Source: Pseudoneobacillus sp042683745
Lineage (GTDB): Bacteria > Bacillota > Bacilli > Bacillales > Cytobacillaceae
Reading direction: 5' to 3'
Assembly: GCF_042683745.1 (NCBI RefSeq)
Contig: NZ_JBHUJX010000012.1
Span: 62,001 to 126,000 of the forward strand
DNA length: 64,000 nt
Shown here in pieces: positions 24,900 to 32,430 of this stretch. A model generated the notes under the pieces. That model saw only the letters and a list, made by a program, of their open reading frames with translations, had not been told where the DNA came from and searched no databases. Position 1 is the first letter of the stretch. Every line of letters begins with the position of its first letter. A program made the position numbers and the translations under genes.

Positions 24900-26120
24900 T
24901 TAAAGGTTACCAGATACGATTTTTCCTTTATATAACACCGCAGGACGAACAGATCTTCTTGCAATGGCTTCTGCTGAGCAGCTTGATTTTACAAAGACCA
25001 TGCTGGCATCATCACCGACTTGTGGCCAAACTCGCTGTCCATTTTTATCTAAAGGTGTTTTCCCACCCGTAATAAATCCAAGTGTTTCTGCTAGCTTATA
25101 TTCTGTTGATCGGGCAGTAAGTTCGGCTAAACGACCAGCTCGTTCTAAAATATCGCCATTACCAAACGGTGACCATGAATCAAAAATATTGTCACAAGCT
25201 ACCGCAACATTAACACCTATTTCATGGAGGAAGGTGACTGGGGGAATGGTTCTACCAATCGGTACACTCGTTATAATCGAAATTCCGAGCTCTGAAAGCG
25301 TTTGTGCAACATCATCTGCTTCTTTTCCCGCCATATCTCCTAATGCAAAAGCGTGGCTGACGGTGACTCGTCCTTGCCAGCCTGCTTCTTCTGTCAGTTT
25401 GGCAAGCCTTTTAATGGTGGAAAGTCCCAAAGCTCCTGGATCATGCAAATGCAAATCCACATCCACGTTTCCTTCAATCGCAATTTCCATCATTTGTTGT
25501 AATGATTTTTCCATGTTTCCATCAACATTTGCCGGGTCGACACCACCAACTAAAGTTGCTCCTTGACGAACAGCTTCCCTTACTAAATCTTGACAGTTCG
25601 AATGAAGCAAACCATGCTGTGGAAAGGCAACAATTTCATGGGATAACATCCCTTCATAATCTAACAGTGCTTCTTGAACAGCATAAAGATTGTTTAGTCC
25701 TACTTCAGGATAAATGTCCACATGGGTGCGGATATGGGTGGAACCAGATTGAAGCAAAATTTCAATTAATGCTTTTGCTCTTTCTTTTGTTGTTGTTGGT
25801 AGTGTGGGAAGAACTCTTTTTTCCATTTCAAATCGTTCAAAAATATTGGCAGCAGGTGTTACTGCACGCCATTTGTCACCATGAAGAGTTTTGTCTAAAT
25901 GAACATGCATCTCTTTAAATGAAGGCAAAGCTAACAAATTTCTTGCGTCTTTTTTTTCAAGTTTGTCTTCTAATGCTGTTTCAGCTGAAATAATTTTGGC
26001 AATCCTACTATTTTCAATTAACAAGTGGCAATTTTCTGTTTGTGTTCCAGTGATTAGCTCATTCTCAAATTGATAGCTTTTTTCTAAACGGACATTTGTT
26101 AACCAGTAAGAGGAATTCAC
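24900..26120 (-). CDS. cytosine deaminase-like amidohydrolase, copy 2
   Basis: A 406-residue paralogue of the next gene, colinear over its whole length (both start with YWLTNVRLE after a few residues). Metal motifs are HVHLDKTL, DLHLHDPG, SHAFA and VACDNIFDSWSPFG. The Glu that follows the third metal His in copy 1 and CodA is Asp here, so the substrate or activity may differ. GTG 26120 is chosen by alignment with copy 1; a TTG at 26150 would add ten unmatched residues. The divergent DeoR gene probably regulates both copies. Confidence 0.78.
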   Translation of the reverse strand: MNSSYWLTNVRLEKSYQFENELITGTQTENCHLLIENSRIAKIISAETALEDKLEKKDARNLLALPSFKEMHVHLDKTLHGDKWRAVTPAANIFERFEMEKRVLPTLPTTTKERAKALIEILLQSGSTHIRTHVDIYPEVGLNNLYAVQEALLDYEGMLSHEIVAFPQHGLLHSNCQDLVREAVRQGATLVGGVDPANVDGNMEKSLQQMMEIAIEGNVDVDLHLHDPGALGLSTIKRLAKLTEEAGWQGRVTVSHAFALGDMAGKEADDVAQTLSELGISIITSVPIGRTIPPVTFLHEIGVNVAVACDNIFDSWSPFGNGDILERAGRLAELTARSTEYKLAETLGFITGGKTPLDKNGQRVWPQVGDDASMVFVKSSCSAEAIARRSVRPAVLYKGKIVSGNL

Positions 26121-26211
26121 GATATTCACTACTTTCTTAAAAATTTTCAACGTTTGTCATTTAAAAAAATAAAATTGATAGAATACTAGCAATCTTATGA
26201 TAATCATATAT

Positions 26212-26275
26212 AAGTTAAATTGCACATTCAAGCATATTTTATTATGGAATAAGTCGTAACTTTGCAAATTAACTT
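26212..26275. promoter_or_regulatory. candidate DeoR operator, inverted repeat
   Basis: AAGTTAAATTGCA (26212-26224) and TGCAAATTAACTT (26263-26275) are inverted repeats with 12 of 13 positions matching, in the divergent region between amidohydrolase and DeoR genes. The spacing would suit looping or two-site binding. Assignment is inferred. Confidence 0.45.
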
Positions 26276-26308
26276 AAAAAAACTTATTATAAGCAAAGAG
26301 GTGAGATA

Positions 26309-27067
26309 ATGTTACAAGATAAACGTTTGGAAACAATCATTCAATTTTTACATAAACATGAGCGGATCGATGTTGAAACTATTTGTGAGATGAATCAAGT
26401 CTCAAGAGACACAGCAAGAAGAGATTTAATTAAATTAGAAGAATTGAGGAAGGTCATTCGAATACGAGGTGGCGCTAAACGGCCGAATTTAAATAATGAG
26501 ATTTATAATTATAATGAGAGAATGGACATGGCATTCGATGCAAAAAATAAAATTGGTAAACTAGCAGCTTCGTGCATTCACGATGGGGATCATCTAATTT
26601 TGGATGCTTCAACAACAGTCCAATCGTTATCCAAACATATAATAAGCGAGAACCTAACTGTAGTTACGAATTCGATCAATGTAGCTAGTGAATTAACGGT
26701 AAGAGAAAAAATAAAAATTAATCTACTAGGTGGAACATTAAACCCAAAACATCTGGCTATTTATGGTTCACGAGCAATTAAAAATATCCAAGATTACAAG
26801 GTAAATAAATGTTTTATCGGGACGTGTGGCATCTCATCAGAAGGGCTTTCTACTTCGATTGAAGAAGAGGGTATTCTTGTTCATGAAATGATTAAACGTT
26901 CCGACAAAGTCTTCGTACTTGTCGACTCCACTAAGTTTAATAAAACCTTTTTTCAAAATGTATGTGATCTTGATGCTATTGATGTAGTGATTACAGAAAA
27001 AGAAATACCAGAAAATATGAAGAATTTATTAGATGAACATAATATTGAAGTGCTAATTGTTCGGTGA
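26309..27067 (+). CDS. DeoR/GlpR-family regulator
   Basis: The 252-residue protein has an N-terminal DeoR winged helix (residues 5-55, VETICEMNQVSRDTARRDLI and the wing RIRGGAKRP) and a C-terminal phosphosugar-isomerase-like sensor domain with GDHLILDASTT, TNSINVASEL and VFVLVDSTKF. Such regulators usually respond to a phosphorylated sugar or nucleoside breakdown product. It is divergent from the two amidohydrolases and probably regulates them. ATG 26309 follows AAAGAGGTGAGATA. Confidence 0.88.
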   Translation: MLQDKRLETIIQFLHKHERIDVETICEMNQVSRDTARRDLIKLEELRKVIRIRGGAKRPNLNNEIYNYNERMDMAFDAKNKIGKLAASCIHDGDHLILDASTTVQSLSKHIISENLTVVTNSINVASELTVREKIKINLLGGTLNPKHLAIYGSRAIKNIQDYKVNKCFIGTCGISSEGLSTSIEEEGILVHEMIKRSDKVFVLVDSTKFNKTFFQNVCDLDAIDVVITEKEIPENMKNLLDEHNIEVLIVR

Positions 27068-27149
27068 TTTGGACGTAATGAACATTTTTATATTTATGAC
27101 ATGTATATTTGTGGTGTTTAAATTTATAAATACCTCATTTAGTCAACTT

Positions 27150-27176
27150 GTAAATTATCGATAATTTACATATAAT
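27150..27176 (+). promoter_or_regulatory. 20-bp perfect palindrome next to a -10-like TATAAT
   Basis: GTAAATTATCGATAATTTAC at 27150-27169 is a perfect palindrome; TATAAT follows at 27171-27176. It lies downstream of the DeoR gene and 129 bases before the small gene at 27305, so it may be an operator of that gene. The binding protein is unknown. Confidence 0.45.
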
Positions 27177-27304
27177 AAACTATTGAGTCGATTAATGGTA
27201 ATGTACAAATTTCATATTAACTGCTTCCTTTTTCGATTTTGAATATTTTAGGTGTTATTGACAGTTATTAATAAAATAACTGAGCTTTACATGGAGGTTA
27301 GTAA

Positions 27305-27475
27305 ATGGGTAACGAGCATTCGAACGGAAATAATCCGAAATTATTCAGAAGAGTGCCTAAGAACAATGAGCCGTGCAATTTAAGCCATGGGCAAGTTAGA
27401 TTTTTACAAATAAAACAGCTTTTATTAGGGATTTTTATTGGATTTATCATACGTGAGCTATTGCTAAGGTGGTAA
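27305..27475 (+). CDS. small single-span membrane protein, 56 residues
   Basis: A short gene with good translation signals: GGAGG seven bases before ATG 27305. The protein has a polar, Asn- and Arg-rich N-terminal half (with HSNGNNPKLFRRVPKNN) and a C-terminal hydrophobic segment (residues 39-54, LLLGIFIGFIIRELLL) that should span the membrane. I do not recognise a family. It lies between the DeoR gene and azoR, each with its own signals, and has a palindromic promoter candidate upstream. Possible roles are those of other small membrane peptides (regulator, toxin-like or spore-related); none is shown. Confidence 0.55.
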   Translation: MGNEHSNGNNPKLFRRVPKNNEPCNLSHGQVRFLQIKQLLLGIFIGFIIRELLLRW

Positions 27476-27668
27476 TTGTCAAATTATTGTTAGAATGAGA
27501 AGAGTTTATCAAATGTATCAAATAACTAGAACAAATTTGGAAGTTAAACTTTGTTAAAATTGGTATTTATAAATAAGTAGTTGAGTTGTTGACTTTTACA
27601 CTATATTAATATATTATGAATTCGAGATAAACACTTCGAAGATTTTCTAACTAAAGGAGATTAATATA

Positions 27669-28301
27669 ATGAATATATTAGTAGTTAAAGCAAATAACCG
27701 ACCAGCTTCTGATGCTGTATCAAGTAAAATGTATCAAACTTTCATGGAGAATATTGAAGGTGTAAATGTAAGCACATACGATGTATTTGCAGAGGATATG
27801 CCTTATTTTGGACAAGATTTATTTAATGCTTTCGGGAAACTACAATCAGGTCAAGAAATGACAGATTTAGAAAAACGTATATTAGCGGCTAAACAAAAAG
27901 CGATGGATGCTTTATCAGCTGCGGACGTTGTTGTTTTTGCTTTCCCATTATGGAATTTAACGATCCCTGCCAAATTACAAACGTTTATCGATTATGTTTA
28001 CCAAGCTGGATTTACATTCAAATATAATGAAAATGGCCAATTAGTAAGCTTAATGACAGATAAGAAAGCAGTTATTTTAAGTGCACGTGGAGGAATTTAC
28101 TCTACTCCAGAAACAGCTCCAATGGAAATGGCTGCTACTTATATGAAAAATGTTGTCGGCGGAGTATTTGGAATGGAAATTGTTGACGAAGTTATTATCG
28201 AAGGTCATAATGCAATGCCAGCTCAAGCTGAAACAATTATTGCAGAAGGATTAACAAAAGTGAAGGAAGTAGCGAAAAAATTATCAGCTGTCCTTGTTTA
28301 A
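27669..28301 (+). CDS. azoR: FMN-dependent NADH-azoreductase
   Basis: A 210-residue flavodoxin-fold quinone/azo reductase. The FMN phosphate loop follows the first strand (LVVKANNRPASDAVSSKM), and the family segments FAFPLWNLTIPAKLQTFIDY (ligand to flavin) and LSARGGIYS are present. AzoR reduces quinones and azo bonds with NADH and protects against thiol-reactive electrophiles. ATG 27669 follows CTAAAGGAGATTAATATA. It ends at a strong two-way terminator shared with the LysR gene on the other strand. Confidence 0.9.
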   Translation: MNILVVKANNRPASDAVSSKMYQTFMENIEGVNVSTYDVFAEDMPYFGQDLFNAFGKLQSGQEMTDLEKRILAAKQKAMDALSAADVVVFAFPLWNLTIPAKLQTFIDYVYQAGFTFKYNENGQLVSLMTDKKAVILSARGGIYSTPETAPMEMAATYMKNVVGGVFGMEIVDEVIIEGHNAMPAQAETIIAEGLTKVKEVAKKLSAVLV

Positions 28302-28310
28302 TTTATTATT

Positions 28311-28348
28311 AAAAAGGGTCATTCAACTTTAGTTGAATGACCCTTTTT
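28311..28348. terminator. bidirectional terminator (azoR / LysR)
   Basis: AAAAAGGGTCATTCAAC pairs with GTTGAATGACCCTTTTT around a 4-nt loop, with A and T runs that serve both strands. Confidence 0.93.
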
Positions 28349-29225
28349 AAATTCTATAACTTGATAAGAAGGATAAGAAATCTTCCTGCTTTGAATGCTT
28401 ATATTTCATAATGGCATATGTATACGCTTCTGGTAAAGTAAAGGAGTGACAAGGCACTTCTAGCAGACTGCCCTCTAATAACTCTCTCCTCACAGTTGAA
28501 ATAGGTAAAAAAGAGACACCTAATCCTTCACTAATAAATCTTTTTGAAATATGCACTTGTGATACTTTCATCATTCTTGCATTTGGATAGAAATTCTTTA
28601 TTTTTCGACTAAGTCCATCCCAATAATCAGGGTGGTTATGTGTAAGAATGAAGTTAGTTCTTAAAAAATCTTCCTCATCAAGTGGTGGTGCACTCTCTGA
28701 ATCCCTACCATCATGGGGAACGACAAGAATAACTTTATCATTATAAAGCATTTCAGAATTAAGATCTGCATGTGTACTGCTCAAACAAGATAACCCCATA
28801 TCTACTTCATCATTTAAAACGGCATTTTCTATTTCCACAGATTCCAAAATTTTAATCGAAATTTCGACTTGTGGATTTCTTTGTAAGTACGTTTTAAGTA
28901 TAAAGGGGAATATTGTATCGGCGATAAGTGGTGATACAGCTAAAGACAGCTTCGTTGTAAAGCCTTGACTAAATGATTGCAAGTCTTCAATCCCTCTTTG
29001 ATAAAAATCAATTAATTTTGTTGCGTGCTCCAAATACCGAATCCCTTCCTCAGTCAGTTTTACTCTTTTCCCCTCTCGAAAAAATAATTTCACTCCTAGT
29101 TCCTTTTCCAATAATTTAATATGTACCGAAACAGAAGGCTGAGAAATGTATAAGAGTTCTGCTGTTTGTCTGAAGTTTCCACATTTTGCCGCGATAAGAA
29201 AGGTATTGATCCAACTTAATTCCAT
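28347..29225 (-). CDS. citR: LysR-family regulator (CitR-like)
   Basis: A 292-residue LysR-type protein: N-terminal winged helix (residues 1-60, FRQTAELLYISQPSVSVHIK) and periplasmic-binding-protein-like effector domain (from about 90). It is divergent from a citrate synthase gene, the arrangement of citR-citA in Bacillus subtilis, where CitR represses citA. The gene symbol rests on this context and general likeness. The start follows AAAGAGAGGAATTTAATA. Confidence 0.82.
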   Translation of the reverse strand: MELSWINTFLIAAKCGNFRQTAELLYISQPSVSVHIKLLEKELGVKLFFREGKRVKLTEEGIRYLEHATKLIDFYQRGIEDLQSFSQGFTTKLSLAVSPLIADTIFPFILKTYLQRNPQVEISIKILESVEIENAVLNDEVDMGLSCLSSTHADLNSEMLYNDKVILVVPHDGRDSESAPPLDEEDFLRTNFILTHNHPDYWDGLSRKIKNFYPNARMMKVSQVHISKRFISEGLGVSFLPISTVRRELLEGSLLEVPCHSFTLPEAYTYAIMKYKHSKQEDFLSFLSSYRI

Positions 29226-29248
29226 TATTAAATTCCTCTCTTTAATAA

Positions 29249-29269
29249 TTTTAATTAAATCGATTAAAA
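29249..29269. promoter_or_regulatory. candidate LysR binding site in citR-citA region
   Basis: TTTTAAT and ATTAAAA are inverted repeats seven bases apart, containing the T-N11-A pattern usual for LysR proteins, in the 110-bp divergent region. Confidence 0.4.
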
Positions 29270-29335
29270 ATAATTAATATTTATAATTATATTCATCATA
29301 TACAATATATGTAACAACGAAAAGGGGGATTTTTG

Positions 29336-30424
29336 ATGTTGAATCAAGGGTTAAAGGGAATTGTTGCCGCAGAGACATTAATTAGCCATGTGGATGGGGA
29401 AAAAGGGAAACTCATTTATCGAGGTTACGATGTATTAAACATTACAAAGTTTTATACTTTTGAAGAAACAGCCTTTCTTTTATGGTATGGAAGATGGCCA
29501 AGTCAAGATGAATTAGCTCAGTTGAAAAATGAAATGCAGGTTCAAAGAGCTCTACCATGTCATATTGAACAAATAATTAAGGATCTTCCAAAGGAAATGG
29601 ATTTGATGAGTGTAATTAGAACTTGTATTTCTTCAGAGGGCAATTCCTCTTACGACTGGAAGCCTACGATTAACCAAGCAATTAGATTGACATCGATGTT
29701 TCCAACCATCATCGCCTACAGAAAAAGACTACTTGAAGGAAAACCGTTTGTTTATCCTCGAACAGATTTGAGTCATATTGAAAATTATTTAAATATGTTA
29801 AATGGTGAATTGCCAATCAAAGCTCATGTCCAGGCACTAGAAACGTATATGATTTTGACGATGGAGCATGGAATGAATGCTTCTACTTTTTCAGCTCGAG
29901 TAACAGCTTCTACTGAATCAGATATAGTATCAGCCATCACTTCTGCAATTGGGACGATGAAAGGACCACTTCATGGTGGAGCACCTTCTGAAGTGCTTGA
30001 ATTATTAGATGAGATTGCTGTAGTAGGGGATGTGGAGAAAGTGATTCGGGCAAAATTGTCACGGGGAGAAAGATTAATGGGGTTCGGACACAGAATTTAT
30101 AAAACACGTGATCCACGAGCGATAGCATTAAAAGCAAATTTATTAGACTTTGTCGGCAATGATCAATGGCTGGATCTAGCGTTGGAAGTAGAAGAGAAAG
30201 GAATTAAACTTTTAGCAGAGTATAAACCGGGAAGAGAGCTTTATACGAATGTAGAATTTTATGCAGCAGCCATTATGAAAGCGATTCATATGGAACCAGA
30301 ACTTTTTACACCAACTTTTTCAGCTAGTAGAGTGGTAGGTTGGAGTGCACATGTACTCGAACAGGCAGAGAATAATGTGATATTCAGACCACAGTCCAAG
30401 TATATTGGCCCATTTTTTTCGTAA
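29336..30424 (+). CDS. citA: citrate synthase (CitA type)
   Basis: A 362-residue citrate synthase that condenses acetyl-CoA and oxaloacetate. Active-site His are H213 (GPLHGGAP) and H252 (GFGHRIYK). The third catalytic position, Asp in most citrate synthases, is Glu here (E307 in NVEFYAAAI); as I recall, B. subtilis CitA, the minor citrate synthase, has the same change. Together with the divergent LysR gene this marks it as citA rather than the main enzyme citZ. ATG 29336 follows AAAGGGGGATTTTTG. Confidence 0.9.
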   Translation: MLNQGLKGIVAAETLISHVDGEKGKLIYRGYDVLNITKFYTFEETAFLLWYGRWPSQDELAQLKNEMQVQRALPCHIEQIIKDLPKEMDLMSVIRTCISSEGNSSYDWKPTINQAIRLTSMFPTIIAYRKRLLEGKPFVYPRTDLSHIENYLNMLNGELPIKAHVQALETYMILTMEHGMNASTFSARVTASTESDIVSAITSAIGTMKGPLHGGAPSEVLELLDEIAVVGDVEKVIRAKLSRGERLMGFGHRIYKTRDPRAIALKANLLDFVGNDQWLDLALEVEEKGIKLLAEYKPGRELYTNVEFYAAAIMKAIHMEPELFTPTFSASRVVGWSAHVLEQAENNVIFRPQSKYIGPFFS

Positions 30425-30553
30425 AAAAGGGTTGAAAATGGAGATTCATGCGTCAATTATGTAAACTTAAAATAATAAAAAATTTTTCAAACCCGTATCT
30501 TTTCCTAATCTTATTTCCGTTATGAAGGTAGAGAGGTAAAAGGAGTGAACAGA

Positions 30554-31240
30554 ATGTATAATCACAAAATGCAGATGGCTAAAGGGAATGCTTTTTCAGA
30601 AAAAAAACTGGTGGAGGAGCTGTATCCTGGACTGAAACGATATTGCCGTTTTCTATCAAAGAATAAATGGGATGGGGAGGACCTTGCACAAGAAGCAATC
30701 CTGAAGGCAACTCAAGTTTACGAACCATCTGTGATTTGTTCTGCACTTTTGAACAAAATTGCTTATCATCAGTGGATTGATATGATCCGAAAACGTGAGC
30801 AAGAAGTGGTTGGTATTGGTTTTGAAGTCCCTGAAGATCATTCAAAAAAGAAATCGAATCATGTTTTGGATACAGTAATGCATTTAATCGATCAGTTGAC
30901 ACCTAAACAAGCGGTCATCTTTCTCCTAAAAGAAGCATTTCGTTATCAAGCCAAGGAAATTGCAAAACTTCTAAATACGACAGAAATGGCAGTAAAATCA
31001 TCTCTTCATCGTGCAAAAGCCCGTATAAATAATAAAGAAACGATTCATACGGTGGATACTTTTTGGGGTGAGAAGGAAAAAGATCTACTGATTGAGCTAC
31101 TTTATCAGTCTCTTCAGGAAGAAGACCCATCAGTGTTGATCGATCGAATAGGTGACATACCTTCATTAGTAGAAGTTCCGATGCCGAATACAAGAAAACA
31201 TTCTGCTTCACCTCTCAACTCTTACTGTATGGCAGCGTAA
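30554..31240 (+). CDS. sigma-70 family, ECF-like sigma factor
   Basis: The 228-residue protein has sigma region 2 (about residues 17-75, with KWDGEDLAQEAILKATQ and LLNKIAYHQWIDMIRKR) and region 4 (about 110-155, LTPKQAVIFLLKEAF, then AKEIAKLLNTTEMAVKSSLHRAK). Unusually it carries about 70 more C-terminal residues with no known domain. No anti-sigma gene is adjacent; instead a clpP-like gene starts 19 bases after its stop. ATG 30554 follows AAAAGGAGTGAACAGA; the GTG at 30545 overlaps the SD. Target genes are unknown. Confidence 0.82.
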   Translation: MYNHKMQMAKGNAFSEKKLVEELYPGLKRYCRFLSKNKWDGEDLAQEAILKATQVYEPSVICSALLNKIAYHQWIDMIRKREQEVVGIGFEVPEDHSKKKSNHVLDTVMHLIDQLTPKQAVIFLLKEAFRYQAKEIAKLLNTTEMAVKSSLHRAKARINNKETIHTVDTFWGEKEKDLLIELLYQSLQEEDPSVLIDRIGDIPSLVEVPMPNTRKHSASPLNSYCMAA

Positions 31241-31259
31241 AGAAAAGGGAGGAATTTTT

Positions 31260-31850
31260 ATGGGTACCATTCCATATGTCATTGAACAATCAAATCGAGG
31301 CGAACGTTCATACGATATTTATTCAAGGTTGTTAAAAGACCGTATTATTATGATTGGTGATGAGATAAATGACCAATTAGCAAACAGTGTCATTGCCCAA
31401 TTATTGTTTCTTGAAGCGGACAATCCAGATAAAGATATTTCGATCTATATAAATAGCCCTGGTGGATCGACATCTGCTGGCTTTGCAATATTTGACACAA
31501 TGGAGCTCATCAAGCCAGATGTAAGCACTATTTGTATCGGAATGGCAGCTTCATTCGGAGCGATGCTGCTTCTTGCTGGAACAAAGGGAAAAAGGTTTGC
31601 CCTTCCCAATAGTGAAATAATGATTCACCAGCCACTCGGTGGGGCAAGGGGGCAAGCAACGGAAATAGAAATTTCAGCGCGACGAATTTTAAAACTTCGT
31701 GAACATGTGAACGGAATTATTTCAGAACGAACAGGGCAACCAATTGAAAAAATCGCCAAGGACACCGATCGAGATTATTTTATGAGTGCAGCGGAGGCAC
31801 TTGAGTACGGTATTATCGACAAAATCATAAGTAGAAATAAAGATATATAG
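31260..31850 (+). CDS. ClpP-family serine protease subunit, extra copy
   Basis: A 196-residue ClpP with a complete catalytic triad: S98 (GMAASFGAM), H123 (MIHQPLGG) and D172 (DRDYFM). Length and motifs are those of a normal ClpP that would form a barrel and work with ClpC/ClpX-type ATPases. Its position directly behind a sigma factor gene, instead of the usual lone clpP locus, suggests a secondary ClpP made under that sigma factor's transcription unit. GGGAGGAATTTTT precedes the ATG. A strong terminator follows. Confidence 0.88.
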   Translation: MGTIPYVIEQSNRGERSYDIYSRLLKDRIIMIGDEINDQLANSVIAQLLFLEADNPDKDISIYINSPGGSTSAGFAIFDTMELIKPDVSTICIGMAASFGAMLLLAGTKGKRFALPNSEIMIHQPLGGARGQATEIEISARRILKLREHVNGIISERTGQPIEKIAKDTDRDYFMSAAEALEYGIIDKIISRNKDI

Positions 31851-31898
31851 GTTACTCGTCCCAATCAGAAAGGGACATTGAAGTAAGCTAATTATAAA

Positions 31899-31952
31899 AT
31901 ATCAGAAACCAATTAAAGGGCTGCTGTCTTTAATGGTTTCTGATATTTTTTT
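31899..31952 (+). terminator. terminator of the sigma/clpP unit
   Basis: A long stem, ATATCAGAAACCAATTAAAG with CTTTAATGGTTTCTGATAT (one mismatch), and a run of seven T. Confidence 0.9.
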
Positions 31953-32055
31953 GATTAGAAATATTAGAAGGTGATTCAGTACTTAATAATATGGGTTTTA
32001 GTTTTATTGTCTGTTTGAGGGAAATATGAGACGTTCTTGAAACAGTTAATTTATG

Positions 32056-32088
32056 TAGAATGAGGCTACAGTATGTAGCTTCATTCTA
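32056..32088. other. 14-bp hairpin downstream of the small minus-strand gene
   Basis: TAGAATGAGGCTAC and GTAGCTTCATTCTA pair with one G-T position around a 5-nt loop, 15 bases past the stop of the gene at 32103-32249. There is no T tract. Confidence 0.45.
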
Positions 32089-32102
32089 ATTTAAAAATGC
32101 CA

Positions 32103-32249
32103 TTAATGCGTTTTACTACCTTCCTCCTTAATCGTTACACGTTGAGGTTGTTTTGGATAGTCGTCCTTATTGGAATCATTTGGACCAGTTAAGGTATTTC
32201 TTTGGTCCAACACATTGCCGGTAAATTCAATGGGATTTTTATTCGACAT
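32103..32249 (-). CDS. small hydrophilic protein, 48 residues
   Basis: A short gene with one of the best ribosome binding sites in the window: AAGGAGGTGAACTT directly before the ATG. The product is very polar, rich in Asn, Lys, Asp, Thr and Pro (MSNKNPIEFTGN..., then GPNDSNKDDYPKQPQR) and has no hydrophobic stretch or Cys. Composition is like that of minor spore proteins of Bacillus, but I recognise no family. It lies alone between the clpP unit and nupC, both on the other strand. Confidence 0.6.
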   Translation of the reverse strand: MSNKNPIEFTGNVLDQRNTLTGPNDSNKDDYPKQPQRVTIKEEGSKTH

Positions 32250-32430
32250 AAGTTCACCTCCTTGTTTTAGGATGGTTGAAATAGTAAAAGTAAATTCGGG
32301 TTATTTCATGACAAAATTTTTGAAACATATTCTCACTTTTTTTTGCATACGTTTCTTACTTTATCTGAAAAATAAAATGATACTTCTTCATGACATACTT
32401 AATTGACAGCGAGAAAAAGGAGAGAATGTT

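Noticed and set aside
24964..25566. A 200-codon open frame on the plus strand
   Set aside because: It lies wholly inside the second amidohydrolase gene on the minus strand, has no SD, and its product is a Ser/Thr/Pro-rich shadow typical of antisense frames.
30430..30520. Possible ECF-type promoter (TGAAAA ... CGTC) in front of the sigma factor gene
   Set aside because: The spacing between the -35-like and -10-like words is about 12 bases, too short for known ECF promoters, so autoregulation cannot be claimed.
32170..32406. A 78-codon plus-strand frame before nupC
   Set aside because: It is antisense to the 48-residue gene at 32103-32249, which has a near-perfect SD, while this frame has none.
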